Shown: positions 25,158 to 33,403 of the stretch, in pieces
Layout: each line of letters starts with the position of its first letter
How positions within the stretch are numbered: the stretch's first letter is position 1
Origin: Desulfocucumis sp964643075
GTDB lineage: Bacteria; Bacillota; Desulfotomaculia; Desulfotomaculales; Desulfocucumaceae
NCBI GenBank assembly: GCA_964643075.1
Contig: CAZXQO010000008.1
Span: 1-64,000, forward strand
Length of the DNA stretch: 64,000 nucleotides
Direction: 5' to 3'
Notes under the pieces: model-generated
Told to the model about the DNA's origin: nothing
Databases searched by the model: none
The model's input: the letters and a program-made list of their open reading frames with translations, nothing else
Program-made: the position numbers and the translations under genes

Positions 25158-26264
25158 ATGCCGAAGGTAATCATTTCCGGTTATTACGGGTTTAAAAACA
25201 ACGGCGATGAGGCCATGTTATACGCTACACTTGAGGTTCTGGGCCGCAGCGTTCCGGGCCTTGTTCCTGTTGTCCTGTCCAGGGACCCGCAGGAAACCGG
25301 TCGTTTTTTCGGCGTAAAGGCGGTTCCGAGACTTGATTTGAGGCTCATCTGGAAGGAATTGAGCCGGGCGGATCTTTTGATTAGCGGTGGCGGCGGCCTG
25401 CTGCAAGATGCTACCGGCCCCAACAGCATATTGTATTACCTGGGTGTGGTGACTTTGGCCAAAATGATGGGAAAACCGGTGTTTTTCTATGGTCAGGGCA
25501 TCGGTCCCGTTAAAACGGCTTTGGGTAGGACTTTGATGCGCATGGTGGTGAACAGGGTGGATGCCATTACCGTCCGGGACGAGGAGTCCAGGGAGGAACT
25601 GCTGTCGCTGGGTGTTAACAGACCACCGGTATACGTTACGGCTGACCCTGCCCTGGGACTGGATACCACCGGTATCGACCCCGCCGTCGGCAGAGAGATA
25701 CTTACTAATCTGGGCGTGGAACCGGGTACGCCGTTGCTTGGTGTATCGGTCAGATCCTGGAAGAAATTGCAGGAATACAAAAAAGTGCTTGCCCTGGTAT
25801 GTGACCGGCTCACTGAGGAGGGCTGGAAGGTGATTTTCCTGCCCATGCATTATCCCGGGGATGTGGATGTCAGCAGGGAGATATCTTCCCTGATGAAGAA
25901 TCCTTCCATAACCGTGGAAAGGGAGCTTAACTTCAGTGAGATGTTTTCCCTGATGATGCAGGTACAAACCATCATTGGCATGCGTCTTCATTTCTTGATT
26001 TTCGGGGCTTTGCTCAACATACCCATGGTGGGAGTTTCATACGATCCCAAGGTGGACAGGTTTTTGAATTTGATACAGATGCCTTCCGGGGGCGCTATCG
26101 ATCATCTCGTTTTCGACCAGTTGCTGTCTCAGGTTCATGACGTAATTGCCCGCAGGGATGAGTTGAAGGAAAATTTGGTGGGACGGGTGATTGCTTTGAG
26201 GAAAGAGGCGCTGAAAAGCGCCGGGCTGGTGGCCGGTATGTTGAATTCTAAGCAAAGCAAGTGA
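25158..26264 (+). CDS. csaB: Polysaccharide pyruvyltransferase CsaB
   Basis: The start is set at ATG 25158 (MPKVIISGYYGFKNNGDEAM), the usual CsaB N-terminus; a GTG frame from 25116 has no better site. The 368-residue protein shows LLISGGGGLLQDATGPNS (about 78), FFYGQGIGPV and ITVRDEESREEL. CsaB transfers pyruvate from phosphoenolpyruvate to the secondary wall polymer, making the ketal that SLH domains bind. The four SLH proteins in this window therefore depend on it. It lies directly after the TagA-type gene, probably in one operon, and before LCP. Confidence 0.93.
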   Translation: MPKVIISGYYGFKNNGDEAMLYATLEVLGRSVPGLVPVVLSRDPQETGRFFGVKAVPRLDLRLIWKELSRADLLISGGGGLLQDATGPNSILYYLGVVTLAKMMGKPVFFYGQGIGPVKTALGRTLMRMVVNRVDAITVRDEESREELLSLGVNRPPVYVTADPALGLDTTGIDPAVGREILTNLGVEPGTPLLGVSVRSWKKLQEYKKVLALVCDRLTEEGWKVIFLPMHYPGDVDVSREISSLMKNPSITVERELNFSEMFSLMMQVQTIIGMRLHFLIFGALLNIPMVGVSYDPKVDRFLNLIQMPSGGAIDHLVFDQLLSQVHDVIARRDELKENLVGRVIALRKEALKSAGLVAGMLNSKQSK

Positions 26265-26296
26265 GTCTCTACCTAGGGTCAAGAACCCATCCAGAT

Positions 26297-26410
26297 GCCG
26301 TTCAAAAACAAGCATGGCGCGAAAGGTGAAGCGGACAGCGCGGAGCGTACTGGTAGTACGTGAGCACTGGACGGCGAGCCTGACAAAGCCAGGCGCAGTT
26401 TTTCAACGGC
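26297..26410. repeat. Structured intergenic element with inverted ends
   Basis: The ends 26297-26309 (GCCGTTCAAAAAC) and 26398-26410 are inverted with one mismatch. The centre holds GCGTAC...GTACGT around TGGTA (26345-26361), and the intervening arms are GC-rich and partly complementary. The whole could fold into one long hairpin between csaB and the next gene. From memory, elements with the same GGACGGCGAGCC core recur between genes in related genomes. It may be a mobile palindromic element or a small structured RNA. Confidence 0.5.
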
Positions 26411-26467
26411 CTCCAAGCGGAACTTTTTGGCGGCGGGTGTCGTCTGTTTTACATGGAGGTATGTAAT

Positions 26468-26956
26468 GTGAAGGGAAATCAAATGGCGTTGCGGCTGGTG
26501 ATCCTGGGTGCCATTGTACTGGCCGGAATCGTTCTGTTTGGCGGAGTCGTGGCCGGGGCTGCCGGCACCGGCAGTCCCGGCAGCCAGGACGATCCGCTGG
26601 TGACCAGGAGCTTTGTGCTGGAACAGATAGAAAAGGCTCTTTCAGGCAGCAAGAGCGAGGATACCGGTTCTGATGCGGCTAAGTATTTCAAATGGCAGGT
26701 GGCCGAATTGGTCCCGGGCCAGCAGTTCGAGGGCATGGCAGGGACCGAACTTATCGTCCGGGCCGGTAAAGCTGTGCTGGTGGACCCGCCGGGCAGCGGC
26801 GTTCCGGACATTACCTCGGGAACCAATGTCCGGGCCGGCAATACCCTGGCATTGGATCACCAGTTGATTATTCCCCGCTCGGACGGTCGGGGGTTTATCT
26901 GTTTGCCCGGCAAAAATGTTATAGTTATGTACAAGGGCGAGGCTGTGATAAAATAG
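26468..26956 (+). CDS. Exported or membrane-anchored protein of unknown function
   Basis: The start is GTG 26468, eight bases after GGAGGT; an ATG at 26453 sits on top of that site. The 162-residue protein has an N-terminal hydrophobic segment (LVILGAIVLAGIVLFGGVVAG) and a soluble part ending in GKNVIVMYKGEAVIK, which is beta-rich by eye and Gly/Pro-rich. I do not recognise a family. It is 64 bases upstream of the LCP gene and probably shares its transcript, so an envelope role is likely. Confidence 0.7.
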   Translation: MKGNQMALRLVILGAIVLAGIVLFGGVVAGAAGTGSPGSQDDPLVTRSFVLEQIEKALSGSKSEDTGSDAAKYFKWQVAELVPGQQFEGMAGTELIVRAGKAVLVDPPGSGVPDITSGTNVRAGNTLALDHQLIIPRSDGRGFICLPGKNVIVMYKGEAVIK

Positions 26957-27020
26957 CGGTATCCCTATATCGTCTTAAGTTGTGTGTAGAATATATTCAT
27001 AAAATAGAGAGGTGTTTGAA

Positions 27021-28316
27021 GTGAAACACCGGAGACCTAAATACAGGTTAAAAAGCAGGATCAGGCTGGTAGTCTTACTGGTAGTGCTGCTGCTTGTGGC
27101 CGGGGGAGGATATCTTTGGGCTAACGGCCTGCTTCCCGGGGAGTTTGAAACGGGCTCCATAATACCTAGTCCCGTTGCAGATAACATGTATCAGGGCAGG
27201 AAGAATGTGCTGCTGCTGGGCATGGACGCCCGCAAGGGTGAAACCCTGGCCCGGACCGACACCATGATGCTGGCCAGTATTGATACGGAGAAAAACCAGC
27301 TGGCGGTAGTATCCATACCCCGGGATACCAGGGTGGAGATACCGGGGCATGGCATGGAAAAAATCAACAGTACTACCCTGTACGGTGGCCCGGAACTGGC
27401 TATGAAAACGGTTTCCGATCTGGTGGGGGTGCCGGTTAACGATTATGTTATAACTAATTATGAAGGTTTTAAGGAAATAATCGATACCCTGGGCGGGGTA
27501 ACCATCGACGTTGACAGAAAGATGTACCATTACGACCCTCAGGACGGAGGTATTTATACCATTGATCTTAAGCCCGGGGTGCAGCGGCTGGACGGGGAAA
27601 AGGCGCTGCAGTACGTCCGCTTCCGGGGTTACAAGCTGGGCGATATTGACAGGACCGAGTGCCAGCAGAAGTTTCTCACCGCCCTGACCAAGGAGGTTCT
27701 CAAGGCAGGCACGGTTCCGAAGCTGCCCAAGCTGGTAGTAAAGCTGAATGATGCCCTGTCCACCAATATGAGCTTTACCGAATTGGTTGAGCTGGCCAAT
27801 GCCGGCCGGAAAATGACTGAAGCCAGTATTGTTGCCCAGACCCTGCCGGGTATTTTCCTGGATTACAAGGGGACCAGCTACTGGAGTGTGGACCCGTCCC
27901 AGGCCAGGCAGATGGTGGCCCGTCTGCTTGATGGCGAGAAATATACACAGGTGGTGCAGGGTTCTAAAGTGGTGGCCAGCGATACTCCTAAGAAAGATAA
28001 GGCAGAAAATAATGTTCTGCCGGGAGGTGTAATACCCGAGAACACGGCGCCGGATACGGGGACAACCGGGAACGGAACCGCAACGGAACAGACCGGCGGT
28101 AGTTCCTCCCAACCCATTCCGTCTGCCGGGCAGAGTAGCGGCAAAACCGGCAACCCGAAGAAAAGCGGCAGCGCCGGCGGATCGGACACGGTAATTATTA
28201 CTCCAGGGGATTCTGACGCCCCGGATAAAAATGACAAAACGGATTCCGGGGGAAATGTTACAATAACCCCCGATTTGCCACAGGCAGTGCCCGGTGGCAT
28301 TTTCCCAAAAACATGA
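27021..28316 (+). CDS. LytR-CpsA-Psr (LCP) family wall-polymer ligase
   Basis: The start GTG 27021 lies six bases after GAGAGGTG; an in-frame GTG at 27012 overlaps that site. The 431-residue protein has one N-terminal membrane helix (about 14-33), then the LCP catalytic domain: NVLLLGMDARKGE with TLARTDTMML (about 65-85), VSIPRDTRVEIPGHG (about 98-112) and QYVRFRGYKLGDIDRTECQQ. The conserved Arg and Asp residues bind the lipid diphosphate. LCP proteins move teichoic acid or capsule from the lipid carrier to peptidoglycan. The C-terminal 100 residues are a low-complexity Gly/Ser/Pro/Thr tail, probably spanning the wall. Confidence 0.93.
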   Translation: MKHRRPKYRLKSRIRLVVLLVVLLLVAGGGYLWANGLLPGEFETGSIIPSPVADNMYQGRKNVLLLGMDARKGETLARTDTMMLASIDTEKNQLAVVSIPRDTRVEIPGHGMEKINSTTLYGGPELAMKTVSDLVGVPVNDYVITNYEGFKEIIDTLGGVTIDVDRKMYHYDPQDGGIYTIDLKPGVQRLDGEKALQYVRFRGYKLGDIDRTECQQKFLTALTKEVLKAGTVPKLPKLVVKLNDALSTNMSFTELVELANAGRKMTEASIVAQTLPGIFLDYKGTSYWSVDPSQARQMVARLLDGEKYTQVVQGSKVVASDTPKKDKAENNVLPGGVIPENTAPDTGTTGNGTATEQTGGSSSQPIPSAGQSSGKTGNPKKSGSAGGSDTVIITPGDSDAPDKNDKTDSGGNVTITPDLPQAVPGGIFPKT

Positions 28317-28322
28317 TGCCGT

Positions 28323-28365
28323 AAAAAATCCCGCAATCCTGTATACAGTGATTGCGGGATTTTTT
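28323..28365. terminator. Bidirectional terminator between lcp and hepT
   Basis: A perfect 16-bp stem (28323-28338 with 28350-28365) including A and T tracts on each side and an 11-base loop. It overlaps the hepT stop by two bases and ends the LCP transcript. Confidence 0.9.
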
Positions 28366-28786
28366 AATTGTTCTTTATATACGCTATGATATGTTGGGAG
28401 AAGGTGGCTATGTCTTCCAGGTTATCATGAAGTACTTGGTAAACCATGTCTATATTGAGTAATGAATAACCATGGACAATAATGTTGCGGAAGCCTGCCA
28501 TCCCTCTTATATTTCGGGCAAATTCCGCCGGAATGATGCTATATTCCCCTAGTTTATCTATGACATCCGTGTAATCCATCGTTCTTATGCCCAAGTCCGC
28601 CAGCAGGTGATTGCCGGTATCGAGCATGATTTGAATTGCGAGTTGTAGACCGTGGACTACCGACCACAGCTTTGCCCGGCTTGTTTTTAAGTCACCTATG
28701 GTATAACCCTGCAAATTGCGCAATTCCCGGATGCACTCATCCAATTCGGCAATTTTGGTTAGGAGCATTGACGTGTCTGCAACCAA
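28364..28786 (-). CDS. hepT: HEPN toxin HepT-like (DUF86)
   Basis: A 140-residue all-helical HEPN protein starting at TTG 28786, eight bases after GGAGGT. It carries the RNase motif RxxxxHxY as RNIIVHGY (about 103-110), which HepT uses to cut RNA. Its partner gene ends three bases upstream. In described HepT/MntA systems the MNT protein AMPylates a Tyr next to this motif; that Tyr is present. The HEPN gene here is second in the operon. Confidence 0.88.
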   Translation of the reverse strand: MVADTSMLLTKIAELDECIRELRNLQGYTIGDLKTSRAKLWSVVHGLQLAIQIMLDTGNHLLADLGIRTMDYTDVIDKLGEYSIIPAEFARNIRGMAGFRNIIVHGYSLLNIDMVYQVLHDNLEDIATFSQHIIAYIKNN

Positions 28787-28789
28787 TTG

Positions 28790-29248
28790 TTATGACCTCC
28801 GTATCCCGGGAGTGTTTAAGCGCTTGATCAGGTAACTATGCTGCACGGTCAGCATGGGCTTAAAATCCTGGTATTCATTGAAGGCCCTGACGTAAAAAGC
28901 CAGCCTATGACTTTCAGAGCGGCAAAAAATTATCTCTCCCCTGTGAATAACCTGAAATTTAAGCAGTGGGGGTGCATCATTCAGTATTATTACATCCAGA
29001 TTGTTGCTGCCGAGTAAAGATATCATCTCACTGGTGAGATAGGCATGGTAACCATATGGATAAGAGGCTTCGTCTATAAGGGCTTTATCTACAAGGAAAG
29101 CAAGATCTATATCGCTGAGCGGTCCTGTCCTGCCTGTGGCTTGTGAGCCGAAAAGGTAAACCAGGATGATTTCTGAGTGTTTCCGACAAAAATTATTTAT
29201 TTTAGAAGTTTTACTTTTCTCCAAGGATTTCACCCCATAACGTTCCAC
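28790..29248 (-). CDS. mntA: Minimal nucleotidyltransferase antitoxin MntA-like
   Basis: A 152-residue protein with the nucleotidyltransferase active site YLFGSQATGRTGPLSDIDLA (about 31-50): the GSxxxG loop and the DxD metal-binding pair. A third acidic residue is in LDVIILND. This pattern defines the MNT/MntA antitoxins that AMPylate HEPN toxins. The C-terminal part is helical. GTG 29248 is the first start; GTG 29233 is possible and neither has a strong site. It precedes hepT by three bases. Confidence 0.87.
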   Translation of the reverse strand: MERYGVKSLEKSKTSKINNFCRKHSEIILVYLFGSQATGRTGPLSDIDLAFLVDKALIDEASYPYGYHAYLTSEMISLLGSNNLDVIILNDAPPLLKFQVIHRGEIIFCRSESHRLAFYVRAFNEYQDFKPMLTVQHSYLIKRLNTPGIRRS

Positions 29249-29320
29249 TTGGAAAAACCCAAAATATTTTCGTTAGTTAAATTTTAATGTATCCAGACCC
29301 AGGTGTCAAATTTTACCTGA

Positions 29321-30844
29321 TTATATCTTTTCCACCTCTGGTGCTGCGGCCAGCATGCCCGTTACAAACCAGAAATAGGAGACCATCATGGGCACCTCAA
29401 AAATATTTTCCACCCCGTTGTGCAGTATCACACCGATTAGACCTGCCAGCATGCCCACTGCCAGTAGTCTGGTTTTGTCGTCAGTTAACCGGCGAACCGT
29501 ATCCAAGCCTAGTCGGAAGGCGTTCAGCAGCAGCCAGACCAGCGCCAGCAGCCCAATCAGCCCGCTTTCCACGGCGGTTTTTAGATAAAAATTATCCACG
29601 TAGAAGCTGCCGGGTATGCGGCGGGCAGCCACCGCACCGCCAAAGCGGCCAAGGCCTTCGCCAAACCAGGGATTTTCCTTTAGCCTGTCCAGGGCGATGC
29701 CCCAGCGGTCCAGGCGGCCGGCCCGCTGGCTGCTGACCAAATAATCGGCAGAGAGCATGTAGCTCAGCCTGGAGCCGATGCCGGGCACAAATTTCAATCC
29801 CGCAAGGCCACCCAGAGTCATCATAAGCAGCATTTTAGGACTGTACATGAAGCTGTATAGTGCCAGCGCCGCCACCAGGGCCAGCCAGGCCCCCCGGGAG
29901 TAGGTGAATATCAGGCAGGCCAGCATTGCCGCCAGACAGGCGGCATAAATAAGCTGCCCGTGGAGTTTATGCTTTAAATTGATAATCCTGCTGATGGTCA
30001 TGGGTATAAACAAAACCAGCAGGCTGCCCAGCACGTTGGGGCTGGTGACCAGGGAAAATACCCTGGTGCGGACTCCGGCCTCGGCCTGATCCACCCAACT
30101 GGCGGGTATTTCTACCCCAACGATATATTGATATATGCCTATCAGCGCCAGTAGCGTGGTTACAGCGATAAGCCCGGTGGCCAGGGCATCCAGCTGGCGG
30201 CGGTTGGTAATCAGGTTGGTAGCAGCGAAATACCAGAACAGGTATTCGATGTACACTCTGGCCCCCTCCATGGCCAGGGAGGCATCCGGAGAACGTATAA
30301 AGAACAGAAATAAAATGATACCTATGAAGATTAAAATAGGCATATCCATCATCGTGCGCCGCCAGGTTATTTTGCCCCGGAGCGCCATTTGGAGGGGCCA
30401 GGTGACAGCAATGAACAAAAGCAGCAATTTGTCCCAAGGGCCCGCAAGGGCTTCAAGTGATTCAACATTTCTAAGCAAATAGTCAATTATGGGGAATAAC
30501 ACCATACCCCACAGTGCCGTTTCCACTCTGATTCCAGCCAGGACGCGCCAGGCCAGGCAGTTTTCCATAACTGCCGGGACCTTCAGGCTGTTTATTCTGC
30601 TGCCCGGCAGGGAACGTCTGAAGACGGCGCCAGCCGCAGCCACCGGGGTCATCAGCAGCCTGGCCAGTTTTCCGGCTAAAGTGAAAAATGCCGATGAGTC
30701 AGCAGCTTCCTTTCCTGTGTAGGAGGGGGGCCGGGTTAAAAAACCAACTATCAGGCTGCTGCTTTTGTGCCGGGTAAAAAGGGCGCTCAGGCAGGCCAGC
30801 ATTTTATAAAAAAAGCTCTCTTTCAATACTTCAGACGGCTGCAA
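29321..30844 (-). CDS. O-antigen ligase/polymerase (Wzy/WaaL-like) membrane protein
   Basis: About 507 residues with roughly twelve transmembrane helices and the large outer loop of the O-antigen ligase family. Typical motifs are IFTYSRGAWLALVAALALY (about 317) and the WFGEGLGRFGG segment (about 397). Such proteins polymerise or ligate lipid-linked glycan at the outer face of the membrane. TTG 30844 is preferred because GAGGGGAA lies upstream; ATG 30862 is also in frame but lies beside the inverted repeat and has no site. The gene is divergent from the GT4 gene at 31080. Confidence 0.85.
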   Translation of the reverse strand: MQPSEVLKESFFYKMLACLSALFTRHKSSSLIVGFLTRPPSYTGKEAADSSAFFTLAGKLARLLMTPVAAAGAVFRRSLPGSRINSLKVPAVMENCLAWRVLAGIRVETALWGMVLFPIIDYLLRNVESLEALAGPWDKLLLLFIAVTWPLQMALRGKITWRRTMMDMPILIFIGIILFLFFIRSPDASLAMEGARVYIEYLFWYFAATNLITNRRQLDALATGLIAVTTLLALIGIYQYIVGVEIPASWVDQAEAGVRTRVFSLVTSPNVLGSLLVLFIPMTISRIINLKHKLHGQLIYAACLAAMLACLIFTYSRGAWLALVAALALYSFMYSPKMLLMMTLGGLAGLKFVPGIGSRLSYMLSADYLVSSQRAGRLDRWGIALDRLKENPWFGEGLGRFGGAVAARRIPGSFYVDNFYLKTAVESGLIGLLALVWLLLNAFRLGLDTVRRLTDDKTRLLAVGMLAGLIGVILHNGVENIFEVPMMVSYFWFVTGMLAAAPEVEKI

Positions 30845-30878
30845 TACAACACTTCCCCTCATGAGTCAGCATGAGTCG

Positions 30879-30951
30879 TGAGTCAGGGGACGGTTCCTTG
30901 ACTCATTACATGATCCTCGAATAGTGAGTCAGAGAACCGTCCCCTGACTCA
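30879..30951. repeat. Long inverted repeat with GGGGACGGTTC core
   Basis: Two 27-base arms (30879-30905 and 30925-30951) are inverted copies with two mismatches. Each arm also starts and ends with the short inverted pair TGAGTCA/TGACTCA. The core is shared with copies at 34.7, 51.9, 53.1 and 60.2 kb. It lies in the divergent promoter region. Confidence 0.85.
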
Positions 30952-31079
30952 TTTTTTATTTAGATACCACAGTGCCATTATACACGAGCCCCCGCCATAT
31001 CTCAACGGTCCAAAAACTCCTTGTCGAATGCCAGTGAAATTGATAAAATGGTTAGAGCAATGCCAAGGAGGCACTTTCG

Positions 31080-32204
31080 GTGAAGCGTTTACGGGTTCTC
31101 CACGTAATTGGCGGTGGCGAATTCGGTGGGGCTGAACGTCATATACTCAATCTGGCCACAGCCATGGACCCGCAGAGGGTGGCGATTACCGTATGTTGCC
31201 TTTTTGCAGATCCCTTTGTGCAGGTGGCCAGGGACGTGGGTATTAACGCCCTGGCTATTCCCATGCGTCACAAGCTGGATTTGAGCATAATAACCAAATT
31301 GCGGGATGTCATAAAAGAGGAAGAAGCCGACCTCGTGCATACCCACGGCGTCCGGGCCAATCTGGTTGGGCGTCTGTCTGCCAAAATGGCGGGCAGGGAG
31401 ACCGTGGTTACCACCGTGCACAGCCTGTTGGCCCAGGATTATCCGGACATTTTCAGCCGGCTGGCGAACATGCTGATAGAGAGGGCCTCCCGGGGCTTTA
31501 CTTCGCATTTTATTGCTGTTTCCGGTGGGTTGCAGAAGGCGCTGCTGCAGCAGGGCATTCCGGAGAAAAAGATAACGGTCATATATAACGGGCTTAATCC
31601 CGGTGACTTTACCAGTCGGCGCCTCCCGGGATCCTGGCGGGAGAGCATGGGACTGGCCCCGGATGTGCCGCTGGTGGTCATGATTGGCCGCCTGCATCCG
31701 GTAAAGGGACACCGTATTTTCCTAAAGGCTGCTGCAGAGTTACTGAAGTCCAGGCCTGAGGTACGCTTTGTGGTGGTGGGCAGCGGCCCGGAGCGGGACA
31801 GGCTGGAGGAGTACGCCAGGCTGCTGAATATTTCCGATTCCGTGATTTTTACCGGTTTTGTCACCGATGTTGTGGACATACTTCCGGATTTGAATTTACT
31901 GGTAATTGCCTCCCTGTGGGAGGGTTTCGGGCTGACAGCCCTGGAGGCTATGGTTGCCGGCGTGCCGGTGTTGGCTACGTCTGTGGGCGGGCTCCCGGAG
32001 GTGGTAGAACACGGCACTACCGGTCTACTGGTGCCTCCTGCGGATGACGCGGCTCTGGCCAGGGGCATCAACTGGATGCTGGACCACCCCGGGGAAGCCC
32101 TGGAAATGTCCGAAGCGGCCAGGGCTGTGGTGGAGCAAAAGTTTACCGCCTCCGTGATGGCCAGAAAAACGGAACAACTATACAGGAGGCTGTTGGAGGA
32201 ATAG
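31080..32204 (+). CDS. GT4 glycosyltransferase
   Basis: A 374-residue GT-B enzyme starting at GTG 31080, ten bases after AAGGAGG. N-terminal motif: VIGGGEFGGAERHILNLA (about 9-26). C-terminal motifs: MIGRLHPVKGHRIFLKAA (about 199), VIFTGFVTDVVDILPDLN (about 257), ASLWEGFGLTALEAMVAG (about 279) and the donor-phosphate-binding EGFGLTALE glutamates. It transfers a sugar from a nucleotide donor to a lipid-linked glycan in the cytoplasm. It ends two bases before the next gene, in a three-gene operon. Confidence 0.92.
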   Translation: MKRLRVLHVIGGGEFGGAERHILNLATAMDPQRVAITVCCLFADPFVQVARDVGINALAIPMRHKLDLSIITKLRDVIKEEEADLVHTHGVRANLVGRLSAKMAGRETVVTTVHSLLAQDYPDIFSRLANMLIERASRGFTSHFIAVSGGLQKALLQQGIPEKKITVIYNGLNPGDFTSRRLPGSWRESMGLAPDVPLVVMIGRLHPVKGHRIFLKAAAELLKSRPEVRFVVVGSGPERDRLEEYARLLNISDSVIFTGFVTDVVDILPDLNLLVIASLWEGFGLTALEAMVAGVPVLATSVGGLPEVVEHGTTGLLVPPADDAALARGINWMLDHPGEALEMSEAARAVVEQKFTASVMARKTEQLYRRLLEE

Positions 32205-32206
32205 AT

Positions 32207-33403
32207 TTGAAGAGGGAACTGGCCGGGGAAAAAATAATATGTATCTCATCGGTGGACTGGGACCCCATCTGGACCCGCAAGCAGCAGGTGATGTCCCGCT
32301 TGCCCGCCGGTAATAAAGTTCTTTATGTTGAGCCTCCCGTCACCCTGCTGTCGGCCTTCAAGGACCGCTCTCTGTGGTTTAAATGGTGGCTGTGGCTAAA
32401 GGGGCCGCGGAAAAAAACTGAAAATATTTATCTGTATTCACCGCCAGTGGTGCTTCCCTTCGGAAATGTTTACCGTTGGGTAAACCGCTTCAACCAGCGG
32501 TGGCTTTTACTTTTTGTAAAGAAAATTGCCAGGCGGCTGGGAATGAATGATCCCATCGTGTGGACTTACCTGCCCAATAGCCTGTACCTGGCGGAGGGCC
32601 TGGGGCACAAGCTGCTGATATACGACTGCGTGGATGAGCACTCGGAATACACCGGGCTGATTAATAAGGAAGCGATGCTGGACATGGAGCGCAGACTGCT
32701 GGCCAGGTGTGACCTTGTTTTCGTCACGGCCCCGGGGCTTTATGACAGCAAGAAAAATTTAGCCCGGAATATTTACCTGCTGCCTAATGCTGCTGATGTG
32801 GAGCATTTCGCCCGGGCCGCCCTGCCGGAAACTCAGGTGCCGGAGGAGATAAGGCGCCTGCCCCGCCCGTTGCTGGGGTTCGTGGGAGTTATTCACGACT
32901 GGATTGACCAGGATCTCATTGCCTACCTGGCGGAAAAAAGGCCGGACTGGTCGGTGGCCATGATCGGCCCGGTGGGGGCTGGTATTAACGTGGACAGGCT
33001 GAAGACCCTGCCCAACGTGCATTTTTTCGGGCGCAAAACCAAGGAGGAAATGCCCGGCTACCTGAAGGGATTTGACGTCTGTCTGAACTCTTTCCGCAAG
33101 AATGAGCTGACTGAAAGGGTCAGCCCGCTTAAATTCTATGAATATCTGGCTTCCGGGAGGCCTGTTGTGAGCGTGGAAATGCCAGGAGTCATGGAGTTTG
33201 CCGGGGTAATTGAACTGGCCGGTGACTACGAAGGTTTTTATCAGGGCGTGGAACGGGCACTGACCGGGGAAACCCCGGCCAGGCAAAAGCTGCGCCTGGA
33301 GGCTGCGGCCCGTAATTCCTGGGCCAGCAGGGTGGAATATATGACGGACAAAATTATGCAGACCATGGAGCAATTAAGGTTGCTGGGAGGTAGTAAAAAT
33401 TGA
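32207..33403 (+). CDS. Glycosyltransferase family 1-like (TuaH-like)
   Basis: A 398-residue GT-B protein starting at TTG 32207 with GGAGGA seven bases upstream. The N-terminus (KIICISSVDWDPIWTRKQQV) and VLYVEPP are typical of TuaH-like transferases. The C-terminal domain shows LGFVGVIHDWIDQDLIAYL (about 224), PVGAGINVDRLKTLPNVHFF and KFYEYLASGRPVVS (about 308). TuaH belongs to teichuronic acid synthesis in Bacillus, which fits the dehydrogenase that overlaps its end by four bases. The donor is not evident. Confidence 0.87.
   Translation: MKRELAGEKIICISSVDWDPIWTRKQQVMSRLPAGNKVLYVEPPVTLLSAFKDRSLWFKWWLWLKGPRKKTENIYLYSPPVVLPFGNVYRWVNRFNQRWLLLFVKKIARRLGMNDPIVWTYLPNSLYLAEGLGHKLLIYDCVDEHSEYTGLINKEAMLDMERRLLARCDLVFVTAPGLYDSKKNLARNIYLLPNAADVEHFARAALPETQVPEEIRRLPRPLLGFVGVIHDWIDQDLIAYLAEKRPDWSVAMIGPVGAGINVDRLKTLPNVHFFGRKTKEEMPGYLKGFDVCLNSFRKNELTERVSPLKFYEYLASGRPVVSVEMPGVMEFAGVIELAGDYEGFYQGVERALTGETPARQKLRLEAAARNSWASRVEYMTDKIMQTMEQLRLLGGSKN

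Noticed and set aside
27075..28112. 345-residue minus-strand frame
   Set aside because: Antisense to the LCP gene, which has clear motifs and a good start; composition is typical of a shadow.
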